This document shows, piece by piece, positions 14,101-33,440 of a DNA stretch of 64,000 nt. The DNA is from Polyodon spathula (Eukaryota; Chordata; Actinopteri; Acipenseriformes; Polyodontidae): positions 5,948,335-6,012,334 of the forward strand of contig NC_054555.1 in NCBI RefSeq assembly GCF_017654505.1. The letters are read 5' to 3'. The notes beneath the pieces were generated by a model. The model saw nothing but the letters and a program-made list of their open reading frames with translations. It was not told the DNA's origin and did no database searches. Each line of letters starts with the position of its first letter. The first letter of the stretch is position 1. The position numbers and the translations under genes are program-made.

Positions 14101-17100
14101 AGTCCTGAGTTACAATCCAATGATAACAGATAGAAGAATTTAATTTCCTGCTTTCCTTTGAAGTCCTGGGTTCTTTTTAATAAAACTCGCCAGTTACCCT
14201 TCATCTTGCAATTTGCCAGAAGTGAGTAAGGTGCTCATAGTGTTTTTTTTCTATGCTCCTGAGAGGTCCAGAAAGAGAGTCAACAAGAAGCACTGCTTGG
14301 AAGGCTGACCCTTCCAGACTCAGGGCCTGAATTTCAAAAGACAATCAGTTCTCAACATATCCCTGCATGAGAAAGCTGCCAACCTACTGTAAGTTACCAG
14401 ACTGAAAACCATGCCTAAAAAAATATATTATAATGTTACATACCAAATGCTTTTGGACTCTTTTCTGTAAATGAATAGAAAGCATGTTGCACAGCCATGA
14501 GGCATAATGTGAAACTGTTAGTAAATAACAATTAACATAAATGTACAGTACAGAGATTTGTTTTCACAAATGCAAATGCAGCCTTGCTAATCATGATGAA
14601 CAGGTCAGATTGTGTAGTGCTGCCGACTGGAACAGTACAACTGTCATGCAGTACTATTGGTAAGCCTTAGGCTTGGGAGAAACACTGCGGGGTACTGGAG
14701 GCACCAGATTCTAGCTGATGTTGTATTTGAAAGAGTTTCAACATTCATTTGAACTAGACTGATTTACTCTAACGGCGTGTGCACAAGATGATGCTGCAAT
14801 ATCATAACACAACAAATTGCACAACATAAAAGTACAATTCATACATTTTTAAAATGCACGTTGACAGATATAATGGATGGACAATCAATCGATCAGTGCT
14901 GTAAAATATTTACATACAGATACAGCATATTGTAGAGCCTGGTGAGTACATTTGTTTAAAGACCTCTGTATTTTACTAGATTAAATTGTTATTTACCCAC
15001 GCAAACACGCTTCAGAAAAGTGACACTTAAAAGAATAGGCCCTATTTGATGATTGTAAAGAAAACCTGACCATTCTAAAATCTTCTATTTAAGGCTTGAC
15101 AAGTGTACAATGCATGGGGATGTGCCCCGGAAAGCTATTAAAACTAATCTTCATAGCTCTTTCTTTTGTACCCAGTAAAACTACAGCCAATAGCCAAATC
15201 AGCCTTCTCTTGCTGTCAACCGCTAATGTGGGAGGGTTGTTTTGCAACCCTTTGTGACATAAAGTTTAAACGGCTGGTTACAATATTGAAAAATGTGGAC
15301 TCTAAAACTGATGCACCTCCACATCTGTATGATGTTTCAGAATACTTGTACAGTATGTGTTTCATGGTTGCTCACATTGTTTTGATTTTGGTAATCAATG
15401 GCAATAATAACACTCACTTGCTATTGCACATACTGTACAGTAATATTTCTAAATAAATCCAAGAATGGCACAAATCTGCAGACTCCTCCCACATGAATTC
15501 CAGGCTACATTTTCACTCAATTAAAATCCTCCACCTAAACACACTGGACCGCTTGACACGTATTTACTGAAAATGGTCGTTCTGAGAAAACAGACCAAGA
15601 TCTGAATCCATCCTGCTTTAAGTCTGTCAATGCCTAGAGCCTGTGACAATGTGTCTTGCCTTTCGATTGTGATCTACAGTACCACTTATACTTCACATAA
15701 TGTATCCTAATATTATTTTTTAAACATGCACTAATGGTTCCACTTGCCTTAAAAAAAAAAAAGCATCTTCGGCAAAGCAAACACAGCTTGCAGTCCTGTG
15801 TGAGTTTACTGCCTGAGAGATGAGTATTGCTTCAGTGTTATCAACAGGAAGTGCTGTAGAGTGGTTTGGTTTGCATTTGAAAAGGAAGTGTGTTTTGGGG
15901 GAGTTAGTATACTAGGAACAGACAACTAACTACTGTAATAATCCTGAATTAATGAATTAGGCAACCAATCAAACATGAATGAAGAGTACATGTTAATATC
16001 TGGTTTCAGCATTAATTTAGTATTTTAAATGCGGACGTAAAGTGCACACACATGTAGCAGCTAGCACCCTATTCTTATCCACAATGTGGAGGTTAGCTGC
16101 CTCCGAATGTCTGTTCCAATTTTGGATTCACTTACGTAGCTACTGTGGTGCAGATTTACTGTTTTTTTTTTTTTTTCTGTACATTGTTAGGAAATTCACC
16201 TAAATGTCACATTCATTCTTCTGTGTTCCTACATATTTTAGTCAGTGGTCATTCCTGACCATGCAATCAATAAGTAATCTTATTGTAATTCTGTTCATCT
16301 CTTCAGTTAACCTGCTTGCCACTGCTGGGACGAGCTACTATAGGTAAGAGTTGATTACCTTGCTCTAACATAGAGATTTGACTGGGATATAGGGAAAAGC
16401 TGATGAGGATTAGATGTTTCAGGGTGATAAAATCACTCAAGAACCACCTTGGCATCTCACTGATGTAGGCCCTGCTGCATAATATTGCTATACAGTTATT
16501 TAATTAGGATCATAGAGCATATAATATTATAGATAATAGGTGTTTGTTGTGTAGCTTGTGTTGGGACAACTTCTTATATGCCTTCCCTGTAAATTACATG
16601 CCATCTAACAAAAATAAACACAGGCCGCCATGCACCATCATCTAATACTTCCAAAGATCAGCATCTGTGCCTTTTCATCGTCTTCCAAATGCTGTTTATA
16701 ACGTCAATTACTCTACTTTGCAATTTCATTATCTTGGGCACCAGTGGGTGATTTTCTCTTAATTTCCCTTAATTCAAAAATGTATAATAAAATGTGCAGG
16801 CTTAAGATAACTCAAAATTAAAAAAATTAAAAATAAAATAAATAGTTGTTTTTATTATATGGAAATATGTCCTTTATTTTGTCTGCTACGAATAGTCCTG
16901 AAAACAGTCTTGTCAGGTTATCTGTAAAAATCCACACAAGTTCTACAGGATCTGGGGTATGTGAACGAGTCTTTCAAAGCATGTGTTAAAACCACCTAAA
17001 TATCACAAACCTTTTACCAGCTGATCATATTAAAACTAAAACAGGTACTGAATCTCAGTGCACATGTTACCTACATTTTCACTTCTCTTAAGCATATGTA

Positions 17101-17298
17101 CCATTACAATTTATAACAACTGCAAATATACTGAGAAGAAAAAAAAAACAGAAAACCTTAACATAAAACCATCATGAACAAAGAATTATAGTAAATTGCA
17201 GTAAACTATCAATTCCTGAACAAGCAGTGTTGCCAGATCAGAGATTCCCCATCCAGATTTACAGGCTTTAAGTTACTGTTCAGGGCAATCAGGGCAGA

Positions 17299-17331
<33 letters not shown>

Positions 17332-17650
17332 GTACAAATTTGTACTTGCACGCATGCGTGCAAATGCTGCTAAGCGGATGTTTTTTCTTTGTTTGTTTGT
17401 TTTTTTTTTTTTTTTTTTCTCATAACATTAGCGATCTTTCAGAGAGTTTATCAGTACTTGACTCCTGCTTTGGTAACTTCTGACGTGAGAAACTCTACTT
17501 ACACAGAACTCTACACCCTTTAAAGCCCTGACCTACAAAACACTGCAGCTTGCATTATGTTCGTTCGGCTCAGTGTACTGCTGTGTCACTATCAAAATTA
17601 ATGTCATTACTTTGCTTGGATTGCCAGCCGTCACTTTGTAACCTTTTCTG
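11170..17650 (-). other. crebrf first intron, no gene seen
   Basis: No conserved coding exon or RNA gene recognised. The ORFs at 12775-13074 and 15166-15456 lack any family signature and have intron-like composition. T-rich runs occur near 11254-11276, 16160-16176 and 17300-17418. Confidence 0.4.
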
Positions 17651-17699
17651 TATTAACTGTGGAAAATAAACAACGTTATTTGATCCCCACGGTGTTTTT

Positions 17700-17960
17700 T
17701 TTGGTACAGTCTACCCCCTGCTCCGCTCTGACCTACTAACAACTCTCTTCTATTGTGAACCTCAACATGGCTGCCAGTATCAAACAAAAACAAACATCAA
17801 CCTAACGCAACTGCGCTAAGCACCCGCCCACTCACTCCACCACTATTCGCTCACATCATCCCCAAACGCTTTCCAATCCAGCTCCGATTGGGTCGGTTGT
17901 CTTTCAGTTAAAGCAAAGTGCACGGCAGGCGACACCCACCCATTTCAGGACGGGCTGAGC
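17700..17960 (-). promoter_or_regulatory. possible crebrf promoter (CCAAT pair)
   Basis: A relatively GC-richer patch holding an inverted pair of CCAAT boxes (CCAATC at 17873-17878 and GATTGG at 17886-17891), plus an ATGGCTGCC motif resembling a YY1 site near 17767. It is placed plausibly for the 5' end of crebrf. A second CCAAT-bearing patch lies at about 18920-18985, so the true start site is undecided. Confidence 0.3.
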
Positions 17961-19063
17961 TAAAGTATAAACAGAATTTAAAAGGGCCTTTACTTAAAAA
18001 AAAATAATAATAATAATAAAATAAAATACAAACATATACTGTATTTTATTTGTGCATTAGAAAAAGAAAAAAAGATTACCACAACTGATGAGCTGACAAA
18101 CGAGATTTGGCTGTACATAACAATATATACAATGATATATGTATTCAAAGTCAAACTGATTATATCTTTCTTTTTTTTTTTGCTAGATCTTTCTACTGAT
18201 ATTTTGGAAAATACCCACAAACAGATTTTAGTATAATACCAACACATTTATTTTAAACCTGCAGTACATGTTTTCAAAAGGGGGCGTGTACCGTCAAAAT
18301 GCTAGAATTAATAGGTAACTTTTGTAATGCTGTTGTTGTTTTTATCTAAAAAGTTGCCAGACGTTTTGCCTATTTAGGGAAATAAACATGTCCAAATACA
18401 ACATAACATGACATTTTACAGACAACTTTAGCCCAGTTTACATGTCCCAGGTCAAACATTTAAGTTCAGCAGAACTCGTGACTTGAATAAAGCAAGGGGA
18501 TGTTAACCAAACATAATCCAACCACTTCTTCACAGCTTAAAATATAACATCACAGTCAGGGAAAACAGAAAAAAAAAAAAAAAACACAGCCATAGCAAAC
18601 GATATTTTCGGGTGAATAAATGCATTTGGTGTATTATGCACTAGGACCTAAATCCCGTCTGTATAACTAGCTATGGCCTCCATGCTTTTTGTAAACTCAC
18701 TCGCTGATTTGTTTATTACTGCTGTTCTGTGATCTTCTCCAAGCGGCAACCTAAAGGAACATTAAAAAGCTCTTTTACTCACCCTAAGACTCCGCATAAG
18801 GTGATTTAGGTTTGAATTAATCGAATATTTCTATCTTTAATTGCATAAAATGTTCTACTCCTATGCACTCCACGCTTTTTCCCTTTCTGGTTTGTTTTGT
18901 TTATCTTCTTCCTGACGGGTTACTGGAAAGCGCGTGACACCCCCTTCACATGGTTCAGAATCGACCAATCATAGCGCAGTTGAGTACCCCAATACAGGGC
19001 CAGTATCACAATCATCAATCAGTTTGGTTCTCCAGCCTTGACAGGGGGACCTAAACTCAGCAG

Positions 19064-19122
<59 letters not shown>

Positions 19123-21440
19123 TGCATTGCAATGTATACGTTAGATGTATTAACTGCAGTGGAGGCTGTGTTTGACTGTCTATGAGAATTTTAGACACAT
19201 TTCTATACTCACTCTATTGTGTCTCTAAAACTTATATGTGAATGTAATTTTTATTTTATTTATACAAGTATGCATGTATCATGCATGCTTGTTTGAATGA
19301 TATTTAAGCATGTAAATAAATACAAACATAACAACACAAATATTATGTAACACATTTATTATTTCTATTGTTATAGTATCTCATATGAGCCTTGGTGTAA
19401 ATAATAAAGTGGTATATGTGTATTTGTATTAAGCTTTTTGTTATCCACTTTCAAACCACACAGAGTAATGACAAGTTTCCCAATAATTAACATTAGCGAC
19501 AGACAGGCAAGCAGTTATGTATCTTTCTGGCACGTGATGAGGTTTCACTGTTTTAAATACCCACTTATCAACCGTCCCGCATTTCTAGTTATTCTGACCT
19601 CCCTGGCCCCTCCCACACATCCTTGCTGCTATTCCATTTGGCATTACAGTTGTTTTTGGAACACAGTATGTGGTTTTAGAAAATCTATATAAATGCATTT
19701 CAGTTGATGCCAATGATGTACACTGTATATGTATGCAATATTCAACATGGCATGGAATTCGTCTCCTTACATTGCTCATAACATCTCATAAAATATCTTG
19801 GTTATATTCTCTACAATGATATACACCCCCTGCATATTTCTGCAGTGGTGGGCACTGGTTTCTAGCAAGTTTCCAGCTGGACTAGTGGTAGTTTGTAATG
19901 TGACAGGTAACAAAGAAAACCTATCAGGTGCAATCCATCAAGCTTCTAATAGAGGGAGAACAGCATCCAATCATCTCAGTCTAAATTAAACCTTGAGGTA
20001 AAACTAACTAACTAAATAAATAATGTAGTGTGTACCACCAAGCTTCTGAAATGGCCCAGGTGCAACACGGCTCTATACATTCGAGTACAGCGTTTACAAG
20101 GCAATATTAAGAAACAGCCTTTTTTTACCCTCCCATCTGAAGTTGGCACAGTCAAGCTGACACAGTAGGCAAAAATAAAAGCCAGCAATGAGATAGGGGT
20201 GGCTGCTGTTTATCTGATGATTGTGACCAAGCATACAGGCTCTTCATACCAACCTTCAACACCTTTAAAGTATTTTAAAAATGTATATGCTTCTCTCCAG
20301 TAATAAAACCATGCAAACGCTAAAAGTAGTATCCTACAATTTGGTGGAAAACGCCGCCACTGTATTTTATTCTCTAATGATGAGCACCTCACCTTTCTAT
20401 TAATCCTTCTCTTCAGAAGGCTTGCTACCCAAGACATAAATCATTTTTTACATCTAACAATGTACCAGCTCCTATGATCTTGTCTTAGGAACACAGCAGT
20501 ATGTCTCAAGGGTTTTCTCATAAATTAAATCCAGTCATTTTAAATAATAGAAAGTAATGACTTGAAATAAAATAATGGCAAAGACAGTGCAGAATAAAAT
20601 GGCAGCTCCAGCATTTGTTGACCATATCCAAAACATTGATTTCAACTTGGGACCTGATTGAATAAACTGTAATGAAATTAAATGGAGGGAGAAGGGCAGA
20701 GCGAGATAGTCAGACACAAAGCACGAACAATAGTATATCCATGGTGTAAGTGGAGAAAGCGATTGGCATGAAGTACAAGAATGCTAACCATGTAAATAAG
20801 CAGGCAAGGTAATGTTAATTGCCTTGACTTAAACAAAACCTTGCATTTCTTACACTTAGTAACAGGAAACAAAAATACAAACAATATGGTCCTACATAGC
20901 AAGTAACACCTGGTAGGGAAAATCCCTACTATTTTTAAGTGCTGAGATATGCCTTTTTCTAAAGACTTCCAGGGACAGAGTTCAGCAGCAGTGAAGATGT
21001 CATTCTCAGGACACTCACAAGCTTGTCCCTGATGTTGAAATCAATCTTCACAGACCTCAAACCAAGACCCCTTTTACACTTTAGCCACGTTAGTTTATCG
21101 GTCATCAAATAAAACCCACATTTGAATGAGGGTTCATTTGATAAAGCTCTATATGGTTATTAGAAATCCTGAAGCAGAACTTAAAAAAAACTTCAACAGT
21201 GGTTTAAATAAGAACTTTTGCTTTTCAGTTGTATACAGTACAGCTCAACAGAAAACACTGTATTATAGAAGTATACTTAACCAGCATTTTAAGGCACTAC
21301 AGTATTTTTAAAGACAGAGCTGGCTACTATAACTATAACTACACTATGCCATTCAGGATACTATGAGAGAATGAAAAATACATAAACATCTCATGGAATA
21401 CATTTTCATTAATGAGCTTTTGAGACCAGATGGAAACACT
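17961..21440. other. intergenic, crebrf 5' side to atp6v0e1 3' end
   Basis: No supported gene. It contains a TA repeat (19068-19112) passing into a short CA stretch. Minus-strand ORFs at 20210-20437 and 20535-20717 have hydrophobic stretches but match no family I recognise. Confidence 0.4.
19068..19120. repeat. (TA)n microsatellite with short (CA)n
   Basis: An uninterrupted TA dinucleotide run followed by ACACACACG. Simple repeat, intergenic. Confidence 0.95.
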
Positions 21441-21449
21441 TCTTTTTTT

Positions 21450-21855
21450 TTTTTTATTGCTTCTGTTAACGTTTTCATGCGAGGACAGAAAGCTACGGGC
21501 ACTACGACATTCTGAAATACATTCCATATTTGGAAATAAATATTTTTAAAAACGTGTACATTCATGGCATAGGGTGAACAGAAGACTGCATTTTGGAGGT
21601 ACAGCGATTAACAGAAGGACACAAAATCCATCATTTACATTAACTAATCTTTCACATCTGATAAAGATTTGTTTCCAAATCCTACAGGGATTATGTTTAA
21701 ACCTAACAAACTGAACAGAAGGCAGTTATTCTAAATATTTAATGAGGTCATACAGCACTTTCGGCAAGGCATCTGTTATTAAGGACCATTCGGCTGAGTG
21801 AGAATGTTTTTGAAGTAAGGACCAGTGAGGATCTCATCCTTGGCAGGCCAGGTCT
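21450..21855 (-). other. atp6v0e1: atp6v0e1 terminal 3' UTR exon
   Basis: A strong minus-strand acceptor (pyrimidine tract, then CCCCCACAG) ends just above 21855. The previous exon of atp6v0e1 has a good donor (CCAG/GTGAGA at 23346/23345) only about 34 bases after its stop codon. An AATAAA signal on the minus strand lies at about 21453-21458. I infer a non-coding last exon; the short open frame in it is probably fortuitous. Because the junction is under 50 nt from the stop, it should not trigger nonsense-mediated decay. Confidence 0.55.
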
Positions 21856-23379
21856 CTGTGGGGGAGAGGAAAAAGAAAAAAACTTAGTCAATTTCTGTAA
21901 TCTAACAACTCATCCTACAGTGCAAACTAACCACAGAAGTTTATTTTTTTGGTGTACATTATTTACTACTGTTTCTTCATAAACACATTTTAGACCAATT
22001 TAAACTTTTTCAACACTGCAGACCTTTATACAGGTATACATGATTGAATAATCAGGTAGCCTAGTGTAATCCTTCTTTCATTGAGGTAAATATACAGCTT
22101 ATTGGTGTGGTGTGTAACCCTTATGTACTCACAGGATTAGCAGTAGGTGCTTAATAGTATCTAGTACCACACATACTTAAGGCTGTATTAAACAAAAATT
22201 CTTGCATCACATTAGGGTAACCAGTTTTGTACAAGTCTGACTCTGGTGGAGTCCATTTTACCTGCCACCACACTGTAGATTTTGATTGACTCACTGTGCA
22301 ACAATAGATTAGGACCCGACCAGAAACATGAAATTCTCTTTGCTCCATATTGCTGGTGTCAGGTGGTATCCCAGTACTTGTTCCCAGGGTGAGAATCTGT
22401 AGTGTGCTGGCATGATAAATCGACTTCAACCAGTTCAAAGTGAAAACTTTGATGCTTTGGTTTCTAGAGAAACACATGGAGTAAGAATAATAGCACTGTG
22501 ACGATTGCGTGTACAGCTTGGTACAGCTGATCCACTCCCATCCTAGGGAAAGCAACAGCAACTGATGCAATTGTACCTGGTCATTCGAAACAGCACGTTA
22601 GCTTGAAACAAAGTGCGTATGTGTGTTTTACTGGCATGTCTCACCGACTGTGCTTTTGGTTAAAACAAAGTCAGACCCCATGACTTTCTGCATACAGAAA
22701 AGATTATTTACAGGAAGATAATCAAATCCCATGAGAATCTCTTCTAGAAAACTTTTGCAGGATTAGGCAGAAATCTCTTTGTCCAGTTCTTTGGGACCCT
22801 GAGCTCTGCTTCTCTGGCTGTGTGGTGCAGGCCCTCAGTGCAGTGGCTGCAAAGCCTCCTTCAGGCACTGGGCAGTAAGCCAGGCCTTTCATCCAACTGA
22901 ACGATTATTACTCAGCAGAAAGGAATAAAACTGCTACACAAATGACACAATGAAGCTTTGTACATCTAAACTGCTTATGATTTCCCTTGTTTTCTCATAA
23001 CAGCATTAGCTTGGTTAAAATGTTGTGTTGTATGAATCCCTGATAACACGCGCCATATTAAGAGTTTGCAAGGAAAAGATCAAATAAAAATCTTACATAA
23101 TGTACATTTCAATCATCTGTTGCACTGTGCCGAGCCCACTGTGCATTTAAGTTAGTGTTGACAGCATTTGTTTAAAGAATTTATAGTAAGCTGAATTAAA
23201 CTGAAGATCATTTTGCCAATTTCTCTTTTAATACAGTATTAACCCTTCAATGTGAACCTACAGTCATGGTCCAAGGTTTCATGGCACCTTTTTGTACAGA
23301 CTGCTGGAACAATGAATGTCAGTCAAATGCCTACATGTTTCTCACCTGGTCAAAGAGCAGTATTAGCACAGCAGTACAT

Positions 23380-28072
<4,693 letters not shown>

Positions 28073-28250
28073 TTCAATGCAAATCGGCGACACAAATAAC
28101 ACTTAGTACTAGTAATAGACGCGTACTTCTTGTGAGACTTTAAAAAGTCATAACTTGCTAACTGCAACAGGAACAAACTACACCAGAAAACACATATCAC
28201 ATGATTCTTTAAAGCCTCGCCCTTTAGTATTTGGATGGTTGCCAGTCCCA

Positions 28251-28258
28251 TCACGTGA
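28251..28258. promoter_or_regulatory. CLEAR-like E-box upstream of atp6v0e1
   Basis: Palindromic TCACGTGA about 180 bp upstream of the atp6v0e1 start codon. TFEB/TFE3 activate V-ATPase and lysosomal genes through CLEAR elements (GTCACGTGAC core), so position and motif fit. USF could also bind it. Confidence 0.4.
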
Positions 28259-28544
28259 TAGGGGAACTATGTTGGGTGTGCACTCAGACGTTTTCCATGC
28301 AATTGTTTAATCTCATCTGGTGAGGTTATCCCATTGACTTGAATTCCAGTACCAGAAGAGTATTTACATTATGTCACAATGTGTTCGCGATTTAATAGAG
28401 GGCAACGCATGTCACATTTGGCATGGCTGAAATCTGCATTAAAAAAACCCACAGTATGCTGTTCTTTCAAGTACCCATCTAGATGTAACTGGAGCTAACG
28501 GGTTTGGTCACTGTATGTAAAAAGGAAAGATAAGTAGAAAAGCC

Positions 28545-28849
<305 letters not shown>

Positions 28850-29216
28850 TAGAGTCATACGAGCACCATGGTGTAGGAGTAAAATGTGAATGGCTACTGT
28901 AGTCGAAGTGGTCAAACAATGGCATACACTGATAAACCACAAACAGAATACATAATATATTCAGTAAAGTTTAAAGTTAAACACTTTAAAGTTAATCTGA
29001 AAAATCACAGCGACCAGTGTCATTAAATAGAAAATCGTCACTATAGACAGATGTCTCCACATTCCACCAGAATGACTGTCCATACCAAGTTTTATCAGTA
29101 AATAAACAGTTAGTGTGAGCTACATAGAAGTGTGAACTACTGGAGCAGGTACATAGAAAGTTTCCATATCCCAATTAGAAAACTTTAAAAAATGTATGAT
29201 AAACGTTACAACTGGA

Positions 29217-29217
29217 G

Positions 29218-29289
<72 letters not shown>
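29217..29289. repeat. compound (TA)n(TG)n microsatellite
   Basis: TA units followed by a long TG run in the interval between the duplicated rpl26 exon fragment and rpl26. Confidence 0.95.
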
Positions 29290-29290
<1 letters not shown>

Positions 29291-30689
29291 AGAAAAAAGT
29301 TCACATTGTGATAAGTGGTTCTCATGATATCAATATGTAAAACTATAAGGTATGACATGCATAATAAAAGCAATAAATAATAATAACAATAAAATGACAG
29401 ACCATAACCATGAAGACAGCAACTGAGAATCAAGTCCTCAGGTACAGGTTACCTGAACTCCCCTCTAAATTATTGAAGGGAAACCATACCCTTAGTGTGC
29501 CCAGTGATCCACTATTTAAACATTTCAGAAGAAAATACTTCCCTTTCTCCTTGAGTGTGTATGCTGTAGAATTACTACTTTTGTTTACAGAATTGTCCAC
29601 TCAAGTTGGTTAGTGTAATCTGGGTTAACATGCCTTAAATTAACACTGGTCATTCACATAACACTGGAGAAATTCTTTCAAAAGCTGATGTATACAAAGT
29701 ATTACTTTACACAATGTAACAATGATCCTTGAAGCAATTCTTGTGGGAAGTATTCCCTTATTTGTTCCCCTTTTATAGGAGTGTATAACCAGGACACTGC
29801 CATTTCTTACCAATTTTAAATAGACAGACATCTTCCCTAAAGCAAGTGTGACAAGGATATTGGAACTAAGAGGGCAATGAAAATATTTGGTAATATCTGA
29901 TCTTTTGATAATATTTAGAGGCTTTGTACTTCATGGAAATCTTGGTATTTTGGCCTCTTTTGCAAAGACCACCACTGCTATTAGCAATTTACAAGACAAC
30001 TCCTCAAAAGACAAACAAAAACCCCCCCCCCCCCCCCCCACCACACACACAATGCCACCCAATTCTGTGTTTGACACAAGCTGTTCCTAATGAAGTTTAT
30101 TTACAACTGTGCAAATGTAATAAATGGGGAGCTATAAGCATATACCTATTGTATGTTCTTCCATACCCCAGATACCAATAGCATTGTGCAATGCATGCCA
30201 GAGGTACTTTATAATTGGGTAAACAGTTCTTTAGGCATGCATACAAAATGTTACATAAATACGTAAAGAAAAATACACCTAAATACCAGATTCTGAACCT
30301 CAACCTCCTCAAAGAATTTAACAATTTCACCACAATTGGTTCAGCAGTAAAGATATTAAGGTATGGCATAAATAGGCCAACATCTCTATCGCCAACACTG
30401 GTAAGTCCTTGCCACCCATCATAGCAATTTTAAATGTTGCAGAGGACGCCAAGTAACCCATGGTCAAAACCTACTTACCAACATTGACTTCACTTCAATA
30501 TAGGCTGTGTATGTCCCTCAATGTGTAAAACACACACAGATATCGTTTGCTAGGCAAGCATGGTTTACTCGAGCGAGCGCGCACACACACACACACACGA
30601 CTTGCATATTTCAAGCAATGCAGTAATAAAAACAACCACATTTGGGATTTTTACAGTCTTTTATTGGCGTTTGCAATATGTAGATCATT

Positions 30690-32081
<1,392 letters not shown>

Positions 32082-33146
32082 TCAGGGTCTTGGAGACAGT
32101 GCCAGAAAGCTGATTCTGCACAGTACAAAATATATTTATTATAATACAGGAGGGAGTAAAGAAAGGATTTACAACAAAGAAAGCCAAAAGGACTGAGAAA
32201 CTCAAGCTATATGGACAGATCTGAAAGCACAATGGGTACATCAGACATTAATCAAAAGCATTTACAAAAAAAAAAATAAGGAATAGGAAGTACTCTAATC
32301 CCTACAGCAAAGTTTGGCAAGGTGGTTTAAAAAGGTAGGCAACATTATGGAAAAAGACAGGTATAATAAATGCATTCAGAAATAGCTACAAGAATCACAC
32401 CACCTAAATCAACGTTAAATGTAAAGGTGGGGGTATGCTATACAGTTACAGAAAGGAAAATGTACATTGCGATTTGAAATGTTTCTACAAAAAAAAAAGT
32501 AAAGATCGTGTACTTTTTAACTCTACCAAGCAAAGCAAAAGAGGCACGTTTGTGTATACCTTTAAAACAAATATATAAATAACCCAGGCGCAATTTATAT
32601 TGAAACACAATTAGTTATCGCTACCAAAGCCACATGACAACACATGTACGGTGATGTATACAACCATGTAGTTTTAAAATACATCCCGACATGCACATTC
32701 TGTTACAAGGCATACTTATTCAATGTAACCACATGCTCAGATTTAAAAAACAGTTACATGTACTTATGCCACGAATAAAGCACTATATATTACATATATT
32801 GTGAAGCATGATTCACCAAAGACAGCAATTTTGATGTACATAATGGAGAAAACACTGGCGACAACTATGGTCGAAGGGGTATTTGTATGATACATTTATA
32901 AACCCACACGGAGTTCAAGAGACCATGCCTGCTAAAACAAGGCACAGCTACCCCCTCGTAAGGCCCGGGCATTTTCTATTTAGGTAGCTGTTGATGTTTA
33001 ATTCGTCATCTCCTCCTAATAATGATCTTTTAATACACAAACAGAATGTCTGGCTTCGTACACCGTGATTCTGCTGGGGTAAGTGTGTCTACTAAACAGA
33101 TGTTTACGGATATATCTGTACGAATTCTCTCCAGCAGTCTCCTTAC

Positions 33147-33184
33147 CCAGTCGCTCAATCCACTATGGCCGCCGGAAAAGAGAG
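33147..33184 (-). other. rpl26: rpl26 non-coding first exon (TOP start)
   Basis: On the minus strand CTCTTTTCCGGCGGCCATAG reads as a terminal oligopyrimidine start followed by a YY1-like GGCGGCCAT, and runs into a donor CTGG/GTAAGG (33147/33146). A TOP start and a tiny non-coding first exon are hallmarks of vertebrate ribosomal-protein genes. It splices to 32056, five bases upstream of the ATG. Confidence 0.75.
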
Positions 33185-33440
33185 TTCGCATTCACTTCCG
33201 CTGGAATTAGTTGGCGCGCTATTCCCGCGAGATTCAATAAAGTGAACGAGAGTTTGATCAACGCAAGCATTGAAGAGTAGCGCCATTGACGTCACTACCA
33301 CGGACAGCCGAAACGTTAGGCTTTGTTAAATCAGCATACCTATTGAAAAGCGTGTAGCAGTGGCGTGGCTAGGAATGGAAATTTGGCTGGTCCCCGACTT
33401 CGCGTGGACGGGCAAGAAACTAAGATCTGACGTCACTGGA
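33185..33440 (-). promoter_or_regulatory. rpl26 promoter: GABP site and two CREs
   Basis: Directly upstream of the TOP start is a CGGAAGTG (ETS/GABP) site on the minus strand (33200-33193), a TCCCGCGAGA element (33223-33232) and two perfect TGACGTCA palindromes at 33287-33294 and 33428-33435. GABP sites near the start are common in ribosomal-protein promoters. The CREs suggest CREB/ATF input. Confidence 0.6.

Noticed and set aside
20535..20717. Minus-strand hydrophobic frame containing GPKLK, first considered as an atp6v0e1 exon
   Set aside because: The true exons with exact phases are at 26232-26279 and 23380-23473. The similarity here is limited to a few residues.
21779..21855. Open frame in the exon at 21.8 kb, considered as a coding end for atp6v0e1
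   Set aside because: The atp6v0e1 stop is already at 23380 after the conserved HWP end, so this exon is best read as 3' UTR.
22151..22570. 139-aa minus-strand frame
   Set aside because: No family motif, no splice logic, intronic position within atp6v0e1.
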